Part shown: positions 26,105-35,077 of the stretch, one piece after another
How the letters are laid out: every line of letters begins with the position of its first letter
How positions within the stretch are numbered: the stretch's first letter is position 1
Origin: Flavobacterium sp. HSC-32F16
Lineage (GTDB): Bacteria; Bacteroidota; Bacteroidia; Flavobacteriales; Flavobacteriaceae
Assembly: GCF_024171645.1 (NCBI RefSeq)
Contig: NZ_JALKAC010000002.1
Coordinates: 372,001-436,000 of the forward strand
Reading direction: 5' to 3'
DNA: 64,000 bases
Notes under the pieces: model-generated
Databases searched by the model: none
Told to the model about the DNA's origin: nothing
Seen by the model: the letters and a program-made list of their open reading frames with translations, nothing else
Position numbers and translations under genes: made by a program

Positions 26105-27421
26105 TTACAAATCAAATCCTAAATTCACACCTAATTTCATGGCAATGATTTTAGTAATTCTTTGTTTTAATTCTGGTATTTTAATGCTTTCGATAACGGC
26201 ATTTGAGAATGCGTACATCAATAAAGCTTTTGCTTCTTTTTGTGGAATACCACGAGACTGCATGTAGAACATTGCTGTTTCGTCAAGCTGTCCAACAGTA
26301 CAACCGTGAGAACATTTTACGTCATCTGCAAAAATCTCTAATTGTGGTTTTGCGTTGATAGTTGCTTTGTCACTCAATAAAATATTGTTGCTTTTTTGGA
26401 AAGCATTTGTTTTTTGAGCTTCTTTATTTACTAGAATTTTTCCGTTGAAAACTCCTGTCGAGCGATCAGAGAAAATTCCTTTATAATCCTGGAAACTCTC
26501 ACAGTTTGGCTGTGCGTGGTTTACCAAAGTATAATGATCAACGTGTTGTTTGTCGTTTAAGATCGAAATTCCGTTTAACGTACTTGTCAATCTTTCACCA
26601 AAGTGGTAAAAGTTTAAGTTGTTACGAGTTAAATTTCCACCAAAAGAGAAAGTATGCACATAAGCATGACTTTCCTGTTGTTGAGAAACATAAGTATTGT
26701 CAACTAAATTCGCTTCGCTATTATCGTTTTGAATTTTATAATAATCAACAATCGCACGTTTTTGAGCAAAAATCTCTGTAACCGAATTGGTTAAAACTGG
26801 ATTTTCATTCAAGCTTTGGTGACGCTCGATAATTTGAACATGTGAATTTTCACCCACAATAACCAAATTTCTTGGCTGAACCATTAAAGCGGCTTCGTTT
26901 CCAGTTGAAAAATACATAATTTCAATTGGTTTGTCAGCCACTTTTTTCTTCGGGATATTGATAAAAGCTCCTTCAATTGCAAAAGCAGTATTCAATGAAG
27001 TTAAACTATCATCTTTACTTGCAATTTGATTGAAATACGTATCAATAACCATTTTATATTTTGGTTTGGTTAATGCCGATGACATTAAACAAACATCGAT
27101 TCCGTCGTGTGTTGTTGAAGACAAATGCGAACTGAAAACGCCATCGATAAATACTAATTTATAAGTATCGATTTCGTGTAAAAAGTATTTTTTTACCTGA
27201 TTAAATTCGATTGCATTTTCTTGTTTTGGAAAAACCGTAAAGTCATTTTTTAAGATGGCATTTAGCGATGTATATTTCCAAGCTTCTTCTTTTTTGGTTG
27301 GGAAACCTTTATTTTCGAAGTTTTTTAAAGCATTTGTGCGTATGTCATGTAGATCTGAATGTACATCGACACGCTCTTCAAAAGCCATAAAAGACGATAC
27401 TAATTTTTCTTTTAAATCCAT
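26105..27421 (-). CDS. sufD: SufD scaffold subunit
   Basis: This is part of the SufBC2D scaffold on which iron-sulfur clusters are built. It has 438 residues. The N-terminus is helical with a FPTKKEEAWKYTSL signature, then comes a right-handed beta-helix core. The SufB/SufD C-terminal signature is seen in DDVKCSHGCTVGQLDE, with the His needed for iron entry, and RGIPQKEAKALLMYAFSNAV. It is separated from sufC by 66 bases containing heptanucleotide repeats. It is the last gene of the first suf transcript. Confidence 0.95.
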   Translation of the reverse strand: MDLKEKLVSSFMAFEERVDVHSDLHDIRTNALKNFENKGFPTKKEEAWKYTSLNAILKNDFTVFPKQENAIEFNQVKKYFLHEIDTYKLVFIDGVFSSHLSSTTHDGIDVCLMSSALTKPKYKMVIDTYFNQIASKDDSLTSLNTAFAIEGAFINIPKKKVADKPIEIMYFSTGNEAALMVQPRNLVIVGENSHVQIIERHQSLNENPVLTNSVTEIFAQKRAIVDYYKIQNDNSEANLVDNTYVSQQQESHAYVHTFSFGGNLTRNNLNFYHFGERLTSTLNGISILNDKQHVDHYTLVNHAQPNCESFQDYKGIFSDRSTGVFNGKILVNKEAQKTNAFQKSNNILLSDKATINAKPQLEIFADDVKCSHGCTVGQLDETAMFYMQSRGIPQKEAKALLMYAFSNAVIESIKIPELKQRITKIIAMKLGVNLGFDL

Positions 27422-27435
27422 TTTCTTAGTTGTAA

Positions 27436-27489
27436 GTTATGAGTTATGAGTTATGAGTTTTTGCAAACTGCAAACTGTAACTGTAAACT
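27436..27489. repeat. heptanucleotide direct repeats between sufC and sufD
   Basis: Three tandem GTTATGA units (27436-27456) are followed by degenerate GCAAACT / GTAAACT units to 27489. Both have a period near seven. They occupy most of the sufC-sufD gap. Confidence 0.7.
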
Positions 27490-28234
27490 AGTTTTCTGCC
27501 TTGATCCAGTCGTATCCTTTTTCTTCTAATTCGTATGCTAATTCTTTTCCTCCAGATTTTACGATTCTTCCGTTGTAAAGAACATGAACGAAATCAGGAA
27601 CGATATAATCTAACAAACGTTGGTAGTGCGTGATAACGATGATTGCGTTTTTGTCGCTTTTCAATTTGTTAACACCATTTGCAACAATTCTTAAAGCGTC
27701 GATATCAAGACCAGAATCGGTTTCGTCAAGAATAGCTAATTTTGGCTCTAACATTGCCATTTGAAAAATCTCGTTTCTTTTTTTCTCTCCTCCAGAAAAA
27801 CCTTCGTTTAAAGAACGAGATAAAAATTTACGGTCAATTTCTAATAATTCAGATTTCTCACGAATTACTTTCAACATTTCGTTTGCCGGCATTTCTTCTT
27901 GTCCGTTTGCTTTACGAGTTTCGTTGATAGCAGTTTTCATAAAGTTAGTAACGCTAACTCCAGGAATTTCTACAGGATATTGAAACGAAAGGAAAACTCC
28001 TTTGTGTGCTCTCTCTTCTGGAGCTAAATCAGCAAGATCTTCTCCGTCAAGAATAACTTCTCCATCTGTAACTTCATAGTTTTCGTTTCCTGCAATAACA
28101 GCAGAAAGTGTACTTTTTCCAGAACCGTTTGGTCCCATGATAGCGTGTACTTCGCCAGCTTTAACTTCTATATTAATTCCTTTCAGGATTTCTTTATCAC
28201 CAATTGAGGCGTGAAGGTTTTTTATTGATAACAT
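27488..28234 (-). CDS. sufC: SufC ATPase
   Basis: This is the ABC-type ATPase of the SufBC2D scaffold, 248 residues. Walker A is GPNGSGKST at residues 34-42. The Q-loop lies near FLSFQYPVEIPG, the ABC signature is FSGGEKKR, Walker B is LAILDETDSGLD and the H-loop is VITHYQRLL. It has no membrane domain, as expected for SufC. It lies between the FMN-reductase-like gene and sufD. Confidence 0.97.
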   Translation of the reverse strand: MLSIKNLHASIGDKEILKGINIEVKAGEVHAIMGPNGSGKSTLSAVIAGNENYEVTDGEVILDGEDLADLAPEERAHKGVFLSFQYPVEIPGVSVTNFMKTAINETRKANGQEEMPANEMLKVIREKSELLEIDRKFLSRSLNEGFSGGEKKRNEIFQMAMLEPKLAILDETDSGLDIDALRIVANGVNKLKSDKNAIIVITHYQRLLDYIVPDFVHVLYNGRIVKSGGKELAYELEEKGYDWIKAEN

Positions 28235-28247
28235 TGTTTTTTTTATT

Positions 28248-28736
28248 TTATATAAATGTCAATTCTATTTTTGTTTGTTGGTTTAGGATGTTGGCATTAA
28301 AATGCGCGTGTCCTAAATATTCCATGCCTAAATAATCGGCTGTTTTTTTAAACGGAATGTAGAAACTTTCTTCGATTTCATTATCGTGTGAATTTGATAT
28401 CACGCCAATTTTCTTTCCTCTAAGTTTTCTTCCGGTTTCTTTTTCAATTCGGATTAAATCTGAAAAACGATCAAAAAAGACCTTCAATATTCCACTCATA
28501 TTATACCAATATACAGGCGTAGCAAAAATTAAAGTGTCGTAATTTTCGATGATTCCTTTTATTAAAGGGAAAAAATCATCTTCTCTGTTTTTGCTTTCGT
28601 AATCGTAATAAGAAATATTAAAATCACTTAGATTTATAACTTCTATTCCGTGTTCTTTAGAAATTTCGTCTACAATTTTTGTTGTGTTTCCGTTTTTTCT
28701 TGATGAACCTAAAATGATTACTTTTTTTCCTTCCAT
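28248..28736 (-). CDS. NAD(P)H-dependent FMN reductase / flavodoxin-like protein
   Basis: This is a 162-residue flavodoxin-like fold. The FMN phosphate loop is ILGSSRKNGNTTKI at residues 8-21. FATPVYWYNMSGILKVFFDR is the standard second flavin-binding loop of the NADPH-dependent FMN reductase family. It sits between sufB (7 bases) and sufC (13 bases) in the same direction, so it is almost certainly co-transcribed with the scaffold genes. A role in supplying electrons or reduced flavin to SUF is suggested by position only. Confidence 0.9.
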   Translation of the reverse strand: MEGKKVIILGSSRKNGNTTKIVDEISKEHGIEVINLSDFNISYYDYESKNREDDFFPLIKGIIENYDTLIFATPVYWYNMSGILKVFFDRFSDLIRIEKETGRKLRGKKIGVISNSHDNEIEESFYIPFKKTADYLGMEYLGHAHFNANILNQQTKIELTFI

Positions 28737-28743
28737 CTTGTAA

Positions 28744-30192
28744 TTATCCTACAGAACCTTCTAAAGAAATCTCTAATAATTTTTGAGCTTCAACCGCAAA
28801 TTCCATTGGAAGTTTGTTCAATACATCTTTACTGAAACCGTTTACAATTAAGGCAATCGCTTTTTCAGTTGGGATACCTCTTTGGTTGCAATAAAAAACC
28901 TGATCTTCTCCAATTTTACTTGTAGTTGCTTCGTGCTCTATTTTTGCAGATGGATTTTTACTTTCGATATAAGGGAAAGTATGCGCTCCACAATTGTTTC
29001 CCATTAAAAGAGAATCACATTGTGAAAAGTTTCTTGCATTCTCTGCTCTTGGAGAGATTTGCACTAATCCGCGGTAACTATTTTGTGATTTCCCAGCAGA
29101 AATACCTTTAGAAATAATAGTCGATTTAGTGTTTTTACCTAAATGGATCATTTTAGTTCCTGTATCTGCTTGTTGGTAATTATTCGTAACAGCAATTGAA
29201 TAAAATTCTCCTACCGAATTATCTCCTTTAAGTACACAAGAAGGGTATTTCCAAGTTACAGCAGAACCAGTTTCAACCTGTGTCCATGAAATTTTAGCGT
29301 TTGTTTCGCATAAACCTCTTTTAGTTACGAAGTTATAAACTCCACCTTTTCCTTCTTTGTTTCCAGGAAACCAGTTTTGAACAGTAGAATATTTAATTTC
29401 AGCATCATCAAGAGCGATTAATTCAACCACAGCAGCATGTAATTGATTTTCGTCACGACTTGGTGCTGTACATCCTTCAAGGTAAGAAACGTAACTTCCT
29501 GCATCGGCAATTACAAGAGTTCTTTCGAATTGTCCTGTTCCTGCCTGATTGATTCTAAAATAAGTAGAAAGTTCCATTGGGCAGCGAACGCCTTTTGGAA
29601 TATAACAGAAACTTCCGTCAGAGAAAACCGCTGAGTTTAATGCTGCGTAGAAGTTGTCTTTTTGAGGTACAACAGTTCCTAAATATTTTTTTACTAATTC
29701 AGGATGTTCTTTTATAGCTTCAGAAATTGGACAGAAAATAATTCCTTTTTCAGCCAGTGTTTTCTTGAAAGTTGTTGCTACAGAAACAGAATCGACAACA
29801 ATATCCATTGCGACATTGTTCATCATTTTTTGTTCATCTACAGAAATTCCAAGCTTTTTGTACATCTCTAAAAGTTCCGGATCGACATCGTCCAAAGTTT
29901 TGTTAGGATCTACTTGTTTTGGAGCTGAATAATAAGAAATTGCCTGAAAGTCTGGTTTTTCGTAACGTACGTTTGCCCATTCCGGTTCAATCATTTCTTT
30001 CCACGCTCGAAAAGCCTCGATGCGCCATTCGGTCATCCATTCCGGTTCTTCTTTTTTAAGCGAAATAGCTTTTACAATTTCTTCGTTTAAGCCAATAGGG
30101 AAAGTCTCAGATTCTATATTAGTATAAAATCCGTATTCATATTCTTTGGTTTCGAGTTCGATTTTTAAATCGTCTTCAGTGTATTTGCTCAT
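28744..30192 (-). CDS. sufB: SufB scaffold subunit
   Basis: This is the main iron-sulfur scaffold subunit, 482 residues. The sequence has the SufB signatures [32 protein letters not shown], the beta-helix region with [20 protein letters not shown], and the C-terminal [19 protein letters not shown] and [16 protein letters not shown]. The conserved Cys that receives sulfur from SufE is expected in the beta-helix part. The gene follows sufA on the minus strand. Confidence 0.97.
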   Translation of the reverse strand: MSKYTEDDLKIELETKEYEYGFYTNIESETFPIGLNEEIVKAISLKKEEPEWMTEWRIEAFRAWKEMIEPEWANVRYEKPDFQAISYYSAPKQVDPNKTLDDVDPELLEMYKKLGISVDEQKMMNNVAMDIVVDSVSVATTFKKTLAEKGIIFCPISEAIKEHPELVKKYLGTVVPQKDNFYAALNSAVFSDGSFCYIPKGVRCPMELSTYFRINQAGTGQFERTLVIADAGSYVSYLEGCTAPSRDENQLHAAVVELIALDDAEIKYSTVQNWFPGNKEGKGGVYNFVTKRGLCETNAKISWTQVETGSAVTWKYPSCVLKGDNSVGEFYSIAVTNNYQQADTGTKMIHLGKNTKSTIISKGISAGKSQNSYRGLVQISPRAENARNFSQCDSLLMGNNCGAHTFPYIESKNPSAKIEHEATTSKIGEDQVFYCNQRGIPTEKAIALIVNGFSKDVLNKLPMEFAVEAQKLLEISLEGSVG

Positions 30193-30272
30193 TGTTGATT
30201 TTAAAGATTCAAAGATTTAATTCAAATGTTTCAAAGAATTAACCTTTATTAGTCTTGGTATTCTCTTTTATA

Positions 30273-30602
30273 TTATAGTGAAAATGATTCACCGCATCCA
30301 CAAGTTCTGCTTGCGTTTGGATTATTGAAAACGAATCCTTTCCCGTTTAATCCGCCAGAAAACTCTAAAATTGTTCCGGCTAAATATAGGAATGATTTTT
30401 TTTCAACTGCAATTTGTATATCATTATCTACGAATATTTTATCATCATCGCCTTTGGTTTTATCAAACTTTAAATCATAAGACAAACCAGAGCATCCACC
30501 ACTTTTTACGCCTACTCTTACGTAGTCGCTTGCGGCGTCAAAACCATCATCAGTCATCAAATCGATGATTTTCTTTTTGGCTGTATCAGAAACCTTTATC
30601 AT
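30273..30602 (-). CDS. sufA: SufA/IscA-type iron-sulfur carrier
   Basis: This A-type carrier takes clusters from the SufBCD scaffold to target proteins. The 109 residues are normal. The three conserved cysteines are Cys37 (GGCSGLSY) and Cys101 and Cys103 (RTCGCGESF). It is the first gene of the suf cluster and has a promoter-like element about 110 bases upstream. Confidence 0.95.
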   Translation of the reverse strand: MIKVSDTAKKKIIDLMTDDGFDAASDYVRVGVKSGGCSGLSYDLKFDKTKGDDDKIFVDNDIQIAVEKKSFLYLAGTILEFSGGLNGKGFVFNNPNASRTCGCGESFSL

Positions 30603-30711
30603 TGTTTATGGTATTTGTTTTTAATAGATCATTTTAATCTGCATTTAAATAGTAATCAAATTATTACATAAAAATTAAATGCCAATTTCTGTGTTCAAAT
30701 GAAATTGTCTG

Positions 30712-30719
30712 CAAAGATA
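30712..30719 (-). promoter_or_regulatory. -7 element of suf promoter
   Basis: Read on the minus strand, TATCTTTG fits TAnnTTTG. A TTA about 21 bases upstream could serve as the -33 element. It implies a leader of roughly 100 bases before sufA. Confidence 0.5.
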
Positions 30720-30951
30720 CGACTTAAAAACCTTTTTCCATAACGGTTCACATTATTATAACAAATGTTAAAATAGATAGAAGTTATTTTGGCAGAAAAA
30801 ACAAAAATGAAGTCTCTTTTGTTTTACAAGGTTTTTATGTTTTGAGAGAAAAGTTGTATTTTATTGTAAATTACTGATTTAATGATACTTAAGTTGTGTT
30901 TAAATAGTGAAAAAACCGTATTTCTACTTATGTTGAAGAATAAAATTATAG

Positions 30952-30959
30952 TATTTTTG
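30952..30959 (+). promoter_or_regulatory. -7 element for the coiled-coil gene
   Basis: TATTTTTG fits TAnnTTTG, with a TTG at 30933-30935 at near-standard distance (16 bases). It lies 18 bases before the ATG. Confidence 0.5.
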
Positions 30960-30977
30960 AAATAAATGTGAGAAATC

Positions 30978-31898
30978 ATGAATAAAAACTACACAAATGA
31001 ATGGATAAGAGCATTTTTTGCTATATTTTTTATTTTAGGAATAGGAGCGACGTTCTTTTTGTTTAGTAATGAACTAAAAGAAAGTGCCGAAAAAGCCAAA
31101 ATAGTTAGCAATAATTCTAAACTTATTGGTCCCACAAAAGAAACAATTGCTCAAAAAAGCATACTCGATTCTCTAAATGTTTTGAAGTTAGAATATGATG
31201 TGGCTCTTCTCGAAAAAACATCATTATCGCAGCAATTAGAATTTGAAAAAAAGAACGTTCAAAATTTAATGGAAATTATCCAGGCTTCTAAAAATCCTTC
31301 AATTGCTCAAATACAAATTTACAGAAAACAACTTTTAGATTTAAAAACAGCTTTAGACGCTAAAGTTATAGAAATTAAAAGCTTAAAATCTCAAAATAAA
31401 AGTCTGCTTACCGAAATAGAAAGTCAGAATGTGGTAATGTATAAGCAGAAAAAAGAAAATGATACATTGATTTTGAATCAAAAAAAGTTAGAATCGGCTA
31501 TAAAAGATGCTTCGAAACTTTCTTTTAATAATTTTAAAGTAACGGCACTCCACGAAAAAAAATCAGGAAAGGAATTGGAAACTGAAAAAGCAAGAAATAC
31601 CCAAAAACTAAAAGTAAGTTTCTCTGTTAATGGAAATGCGATTGCTAAAGCCGGAAAAAGAGTTTTTTATATTCAGGTTTTAGATCAGAAAAATACCGTT
31701 TTGGGAGAAAATAAATTAATCGAATTTGAGAATGATAAAGCTTTAGTTTATAGTTTTATGGCTGTGGTAGATTTTCAGGGAAAACCTGTAAATGTTTACG
31801 GAGTTTTGAATTCTAATGAATTTAAAAAAGGCACTTATTTTGTCAACTTCTTTGATCAACATGAAATAATTGGAAGCTCTTCTATTACTTTAGAATAA
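30978..31898 (+). CDS. membrane-anchored coiled-coil protein of unknown function
   Basis: The 306 residues have one membrane helix near the N-terminus (about residues 9-28). A long predicted coiled coil covers about residues 33-175, with heptads such as LEKTSLSQQLEFEKKNVQNL. A compact beta-rich C-terminal domain follows (about 190-306, ending SSSITLE). The C-terminal domain is probably periplasmic. No family is recognised. It is divergent from the suf genes and is followed by the MBL-fold gene. Confidence 0.6.
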   Translation: MNKNYTNEWIRAFFAIFFILGIGATFFLFSNELKESAEKAKIVSNNSKLIGPTKETIAQKSILDSLNVLKLEYDVALLEKTSLSQQLEFEKKNVQNLMEIIQASKNPSIAQIQIYRKQLLDLKTALDAKVIEIKSLKSQNKSLLTEIESQNVVMYKQKKENDTLILNQKKLESAIKDASKLSFNNFKVTALHEKKSGKELETEKARNTQKLKVSFSVNGNAIAKAGKRVFYIQVLDQKNTVLGENKLIEFENDKALVYSFMAVVDFQGKPVNVYGVLNSNEFKKGTYFVNFFDQHEIIGSSSITLE

Positions 31899-31982
31899 TG
31901 GCAGTTTTGAGTTTTTAAGTAGAAATTCTAGCAAAACGAAATTGGATTTCCTAGCTTTGTTTCTTATTAGAAATTTATACTC

Positions 31983-32840
31983 ATGAAACTTTACCCAATA
32001 GAATCAGGAAATTTTAAGTTAGATGGTGGTGCAATGTTTGGTGTTGTGCCAAAAACGATTTGGAATAAAACCAATCCGGCCGACTCGAATAATCTTATTG
32101 ATATCGCTGCAAGATGTTTGCTTATTGAAGATGAAAATCGTCTGATTTTGATTGATACCGGAATGGGCGATAAGCAGTCTGAAAAGTTCTTTGGATATTA
32201 CTCACTTTGGGGATCTCATTCAATAGATAAATCATTGGCAAAATATGGTTTTAACCGAGATGACATTACAGATGTTTTCATGACGCATTTGCATTTTGAC
32301 CATTGCGGTGGAAGTGTTCAATGGAATTCAGATAAAACCTTTTATGAACCAGCGTTCAAAAATGCAAAATTCTGGACAAACGAAAATCATTGGCAATGGG
32401 CAACAAAACCTAATGCCAGGGAAAAAGCTTCTTTTTTGACCGAAAATATCATTCCCATGCAGGAAAGCGGACAATTGAATTTTATTAAAAGACCAGAAGG
32501 TGATTTTGGTTTCTCAGAAGAATTAGGTTTCGGAATTTTTTTTGCTGACGGACATACCGAAAAACAAATGATTCCGCATATTCAGTATCAAGATAAAACC
32601 ATCGTTTTTTGTGCCGATTTATTGGCGACAGCTGGACATATTCCGCTTCCGTATGTAATGGGTTATGATACAAGACCTTTGTTGACAATGCCGGAGAAAT
32701 CAAAATTTTTGAACGCTGCGGCAGATAATAATTATTATCTGTTTTTAGAACACGATGCACATAATCAAATTATAACAGTGGAGCATACTAAAAAAGGCGT
32801 GAGATTAAAAGATGTTTTTACTTGTGAAGATGTTCTTTAG
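31983..32840 (+). CDS. MBL-fold metallo-hydrolase
   Basis: This 285-residue protein has the metallo-beta-lactamase fold. The metal-binding motif THLHFDHCGG near residue 100 has the HxHxDH pattern. LIDTGMG precedes it, FADGHTEKQ supplies a further metal His, and DLLATAGHIP follows with the bridging Asp. No signal peptide is seen. Members include lactonases and thioesterases; the substrate is unknown. It is followed by a bidirectional terminator. Confidence 0.88.
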   Translation: MKLYPIESGNFKLDGGAMFGVVPKTIWNKTNPADSNNLIDIAARCLLIEDENRLILIDTGMGDKQSEKFFGYYSLWGSHSIDKSLAKYGFNRDDITDVFMTHLHFDHCGGSVQWNSDKTFYEPAFKNAKFWTNENHWQWATKPNAREKASFLTENIIPMQESGQLNFIKRPEGDFGFSEELGFGIFFADGHTEKQMIPHIQYQDKTIVFCADLLATAGHIPLPYVMGYDTRPLLTMPEKSKFLNAAADNNYYLFLEHDAHNQIITVEHTKKGVRLKDVFTCEDVL

Positions 32841-32858
32841 AATAAATATTTAAAGCAT

Positions 32859-32899
32859 AAAAAATCCCGTTTTCGAATAATGATGAAAACGGGATTTTT
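32859..32899. terminator. bidirectional terminator
   Basis: AAAAATCCCGTTTTC and GAAAACGGGATTTTT form a 15-bp stem with T tracts in both directions, between the MBL gene and the sorting-domain remnant. Confidence 0.85.
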
Positions 32900-32918
32900 A
32901 GTTTAACTAATTGTAATT

Positions 32919-33190
32919 TTATTCTACAATCACTTTTTTAGCCGAAGCCTTATCTTTATTGATTAAGTATACATAATAAACCCCTTTTGGCAACCCCGAT
33001 AAATTAATTGTATTATCAGTATTACTTGCGTTTAATGTAAATGATTTTACAAGCTGTCCTAAGACATTGTAAACATTTGCTTTTTCCAGATTTGCGTTTT
33101 TAATGTTTAACTCGCCTTTAGTTGGGTTTGGATGCACAATAATACAATATTCCCTCTGAATTTTATTACGGGAAGACGTACTTGAGTACT
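32919..33190 (-). pseudogene. orphan type IX secretion sorting domain (type A), remnant
   Basis: The frame ends in a clear type IX secretion C-terminal sorting domain: HPNPTKGELNIKN, then VYNVLGQLVKSF, then LPKGVYYVYLINKDK and the basic end KKVIVE. That domain is normally the last 70-80 residues of a much larger secreted protein. Here there is no passenger: the frame extends only to about 33187 before an in-frame stop, and it has no ATG (only a GTG at 33137). It is therefore the surviving tail of a lost secreted protein gene. Confidence 0.75.
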
Positions 33191-33378
33191 AGTTTGACTT
33201 GATCACTAAATTTATCGTAAGAAGTAGATTGTCAATACGTAAAAAATGTCTTATGAGATGGAATTATTCTTCAAGTTTTAGTTTAAAAATTCATAACACA
33301 GTGTTAACAGTTAGTTTTTTGTAACAAAAAAGCATAATTTAGACCCATCTTTTAACTTTACATTTATAATATAGATAC

Positions 33379-35013
33379 ATGAGTCATATAAAACCTCTCA
33401 AATTATCTGCTTTTGCATTACTTGTTTTAGCAGGTTGCAGTGCTACTTTGCAAGCACAAGTTTCAACTTCTAAAGAATTCATTACAGCTCCGTTAGCTGT
33501 TGTTAAAAAAGCTCCCGTAAGCGAAAATGAACTAAAAAGATGGAGTCATTTAGACTTAATCAAAGATTCTATTCCGGGAATGAGTGTTGATAAAGCTTAT
33601 GCTGAATTATTACAAGGAAAAAAAGGACAGAAAGTAATCGTAGGTATTGTTGATTCTGGTGTTGATATTGAGCACGAAGATCTACAAGGAATGATCTGGA
33701 CAAACTCTAAAGAAATTCCTGGAAACGGAATCGATGACGATAAAAACGGATTCATAGATGACGTACACGGTTGGAACTTTCTTGGCGATGCGGTTCACGA
33801 AAATCTTGAGTTAACCCGTATTGTTAAAAAAGGAGACGACGGTTCTGCACAGTATAAAGAAGCCCTGGCTCAATATAATGAGAAATATGAAGAAGCTCAA
33901 AAAGACAAAGAACAAGTAGATTTTTTACTTGATGTACACAACACAATTAAAAAAGAGCTTAATAAAACAACATATAAGTTAGAAGATTTAAGCACAATTA
34001 CTTCTGCAGATCCAAAAGTGCTGCAAAGTAAAAAAGTGATGACGCAGATTTTTACAAACGCAGGTTCAACTTTTGATCCTGAGTCTGAATTAAAAGAATA
34101 TGGTGATCAGGTTTATGATCAGTTAAAATACAATTTAAATAAAGAATTTGACGGAAGAAAAATTGTAGGCGATAACCCGGATGATATTAAAAACACTCGT
34201 TATGGAAATAACATTGTTTTTGGTCCGGACAAAGAAAAAGCACTTCACGGAACTCACGTAGCCGGAATTATTGCGCAAATTCGCGGTAATAATCTAGGTG
34301 GAGACGGAGTTGCAAATAATGTTGAAATCTTAACAGTAAGAGCAGTACCAGATGGAGATGAGTACGATAAAGATATTGCTTTGGCAATTCGTTATGCAGT
34401 TGACAACGGTGCAAAAGTAATTAACGGAAGTTTTGGAAAAAGCTTCTCTCCACAAAAAAAATGGGTTTACGATGCTATTAAATATGCAGCAAAAAAAGAT
34501 GTTCTAATCGTTCACGCGGCAGGAAATGATGGATACAATATTGATGAAACAAAAAACATCAACTATCCAAATGACTCTGAGGATAACGTAAAAGAATTTG
34601 CTGATAACGTAATCACAATTGGAGCAATTAACAAAGAATACGGAGAAACTGTTGTAGCAGGATTTTCAAACTTTGGAAAAATAAACGTTGACGTTTTTGC
34701 TCCGGGTGAAGAAATCTACGCAACAATTCCAAACAACAAATACAAATATTTACAAGGAACATCAATGGCATCTCCAAATGCGGCAGGTGTTGCAGCATTG
34801 ATTCGTTCTTATTATCCAAAATTAAAAGCATCTCAGGTAAAACACATTTTAATGGATTCTGGAGTGGCACTTCCTGCAAAAGTTGTTTTGGGTAAAGGAG
34901 AAAATCCAGGTGAAAAACCAGCTGCTATATCTTCGGCAGAATCATCAAAAACAGCTAAAATGGTGAATGCCTACAACGCATTATTAATGGCAGAAAAAAT
35001 GTCCAAAAAATAA
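33379..35013 (+). CDS. subtilisin-like serine protease (S8), lipoprotein
   Basis: This is a 544-residue protease with a lipoprotein signal (ALLVLAGCSATL, Cys20). The catalytic triad is visible: Asp in VGIVDSGVDIEHEDLQG near residue 93, His in HGTHVAGII near 294, and Ser in GTSMASPNAAG near 460. An unusually long acidic, helical insert of about 200 residues separates the Asp and His. It is probably attached to the outer membrane or periplasmic face. It precedes the M1 peptidase on the same strand with a short hairpin between them, so the two may work together in protein digestion. Confidence 0.92.
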   Translation: MSHIKPLKLSAFALLVLAGCSATLQAQVSTSKEFITAPLAVVKKAPVSENELKRWSHLDLIKDSIPGMSVDKAYAELLQGKKGQKVIVGIVDSGVDIEHEDLQGMIWTNSKEIPGNGIDDDKNGFIDDVHGWNFLGDAVHENLELTRIVKKGDDGSAQYKEALAQYNEKYEEAQKDKEQVDFLLDVHNTIKKELNKTTYKLEDLSTITSADPKVLQSKKVMTQIFTNAGSTFDPESELKEYGDQVYDQLKYNLNKEFDGRKIVGDNPDDIKNTRYGNNIVFGPDKEKALHGTHVAGIIAQIRGNNLGGDGVANNVEILTVRAVPDGDEYDKDIALAIRYAVDNGAKVINGSFGKSFSPQKKWVYDAIKYAAKKDVLIVHAAGNDGYNIDETKNINYPNDSEDNVKEFADNVITIGAINKEYGETVVAGFSNFGKINVDVFAPGEEIYATIPNNKYKYLQGTSMASPNAAGVAALIRSYYPKLKASQVKHILMDSGVALPAKVVLGKGENPGEKPAAISSAESSKTAKMVNAYNALLMAEKMSKK

Positions 35014-35034
35014 AGCTTAACACACTATTAATCT

Positions 35035-35063
35035 AATGGAAGGGCTGACGCTCTTCCATTTTC
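35035..35063 (+). terminator. hairpin between S8 and M1 protease genes
   Basis: AATGGAAG and CTTCCATT form the outer part of a stem, with a GC extension inside. The T tract (TTTTCT) is weak, so it may only reduce read-through. Confidence 0.5.
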
Positions 35064-35077
35064 TATTACATATAAAC

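Larger units (their letters stand above)
30603..30977. other. divergent promoter region of suf cluster and coiled-coil gene
   Basis: No gene is seen. It contains promoter-like motifs in both directions: TATCTTTG on the minus strand (30712-30719) and TATTTTTG on the plus strand (30952-30959). The rest is AT-rich. Confidence 0.5.
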
